Source: Cristatella mucedo (Eukaryota; Bryozoa; Phylactolaemata; Cristatellidae). From it: a DNA stretch of 64,000 nucleotides. The notes beneath the pieces are model-generated. The model was given only the letters and a program-made list of their open reading frames with translations. It was not told where the DNA came from and did no database searches. How positions within the stretch are numbered: the stretch's first letter is position 1; each line of letters begins with the position of its first letter. Below, one piece after another: positions 63,545-64,000 of this stretch. The stretch is taken from the NCBI GenBank assembly GCA_009760855.2, contig WPIO01000016.1:2311001-2375000 (forward strand). The letters run 5' to 3'. The position numbers and the translations under genes were made by a program.

Positions 63545-64000
63545 AGGCCGTTGTCAATTCGACCACGGCTATGGCTGTAGGTGTCGTTTTCGACAGCGGC
63601 CTAAACTTTAAATGGTTCATTCAGAAGACTGCTCCTACAGCTAGCCATCACGTCCGATCCCGATCTAAGATTAGGAGCTGTCTTCCACGGTGGCTTGCAA
63701 ACAATTTAAATAGCTCCTTAGTGCTGTCTCGGCTTGATTATTGTAATTCCCTTTTGGCTGGGCTACCAAAACAAGCCACTAGGTCACTGCAGCTGGCATT
63801 GAATATGACTGCAAAGCTAGTTTGCAAATCCCCGAGGTTTGACCGCATGTCTCCTTTGCTGGAAGAGCTTGGATGACTGCCGGTTGATCAATGGATACAG
63901 AGAAAAATTCTGACGTGCTGACCCACAAGTCCTACCACAGCTGGGCTCCTTCATGCCTAGCTTAACTACTGTATTAGTATAAGCCTCCTCGGGCCCTCAG
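63545..64000 (+). mobile_element. LINE A copy, runs off the window
   Basis: VGVVFDSGLNFKWFIQKTA to MSPLLEELG, then TGA at 63874-63876 at the same Trp position as in the copy at base 1005. Further pieces (TACCACAGCTGGGCTCCTTC) follow with a frameshift. Confidence 0.8.

Overview
The window is animal nuclear DNA. Coding information is split into exons with GT/AG borders. Most of the rest is degenerate transposon sequence: two CR1/L2-like LINE families, two tRNA-derived SINE families, solo LTRs and a hAT element. Simple-sequence repeats are abundant, and no bacterial operon, rRNA gene or CRISPR array is visible. The one recognisable conserved gene is a clear but divergent relative of vertebrate GPCPD1, so I infer an invertebrate metazoan; the phylum cannot be read from the sequence.

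About 2-36 kb holds a cluster of a small secreted-protein gene family that I do not recognise by name. Each gene has a 58-nt leader exon, one immunoglobulin-like exon of about 390 nt bounded by phase-1 introns, and a short terminal exon ending in an (F)ERKPVA-[ND]-ITWD...EEC motif and a stop. Gene 1 (minus, 2.4-4.4 kb) lacks its last exon in the window. Gene 2 (minus, 19.0-21.7 kb) and gene 4 (plus, 32.4-35.8 kb) are complete and open. Gene 3 (minus, 26.1-27.1 kb) is a frameshifted duplicate. Further copies of the 3' flank of the unit, without Ig exons, lie at 10.0-11.35 and 14.9-16.0 kb. Genes 3 and 4 sit on the two arms of a large inverted duplication (23.5-27.26 kb against 34.5-39.3 kb), and a 0.77-kb segment abutting it is repeated directly (27.3-28.1 and 39.15-39.9 kb).

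About 40-46 kb is transposon-rich: an inverted LINE A, LINE B copies with a nested SINE, a dead 2-kb hAT element with both ends visible, and the best LINE B copy (333 open codons with GVPQGSVLGP and YADD).

From 46.5 kb to the right edge runs a GPCPD1-like glycerophosphodiester phosphodiesterase gene on the plus strand. I place six exons with mutually consistent splice phases plus one tentative exon. They cover the CBM20 carbohydrate-binding domain, the middle region and the first catalytic motif (GHRG) of the GDPD domain; the rest lies beyond the window. Its introns are packed with LINEs, SINEs and repeats. Intron 2 begins in a long (AG)n tract and ends in a (CT)n tract, so its two splice sites could be brought together by RNA base pairing.

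The window also carries at least five perfect short-loop foldbacks (16-28 bp arms, 2-7 nt loops), one of them at the junction of the inverted duplication. This suggests a template-switching or foldback-synthesis mechanism in this genome.
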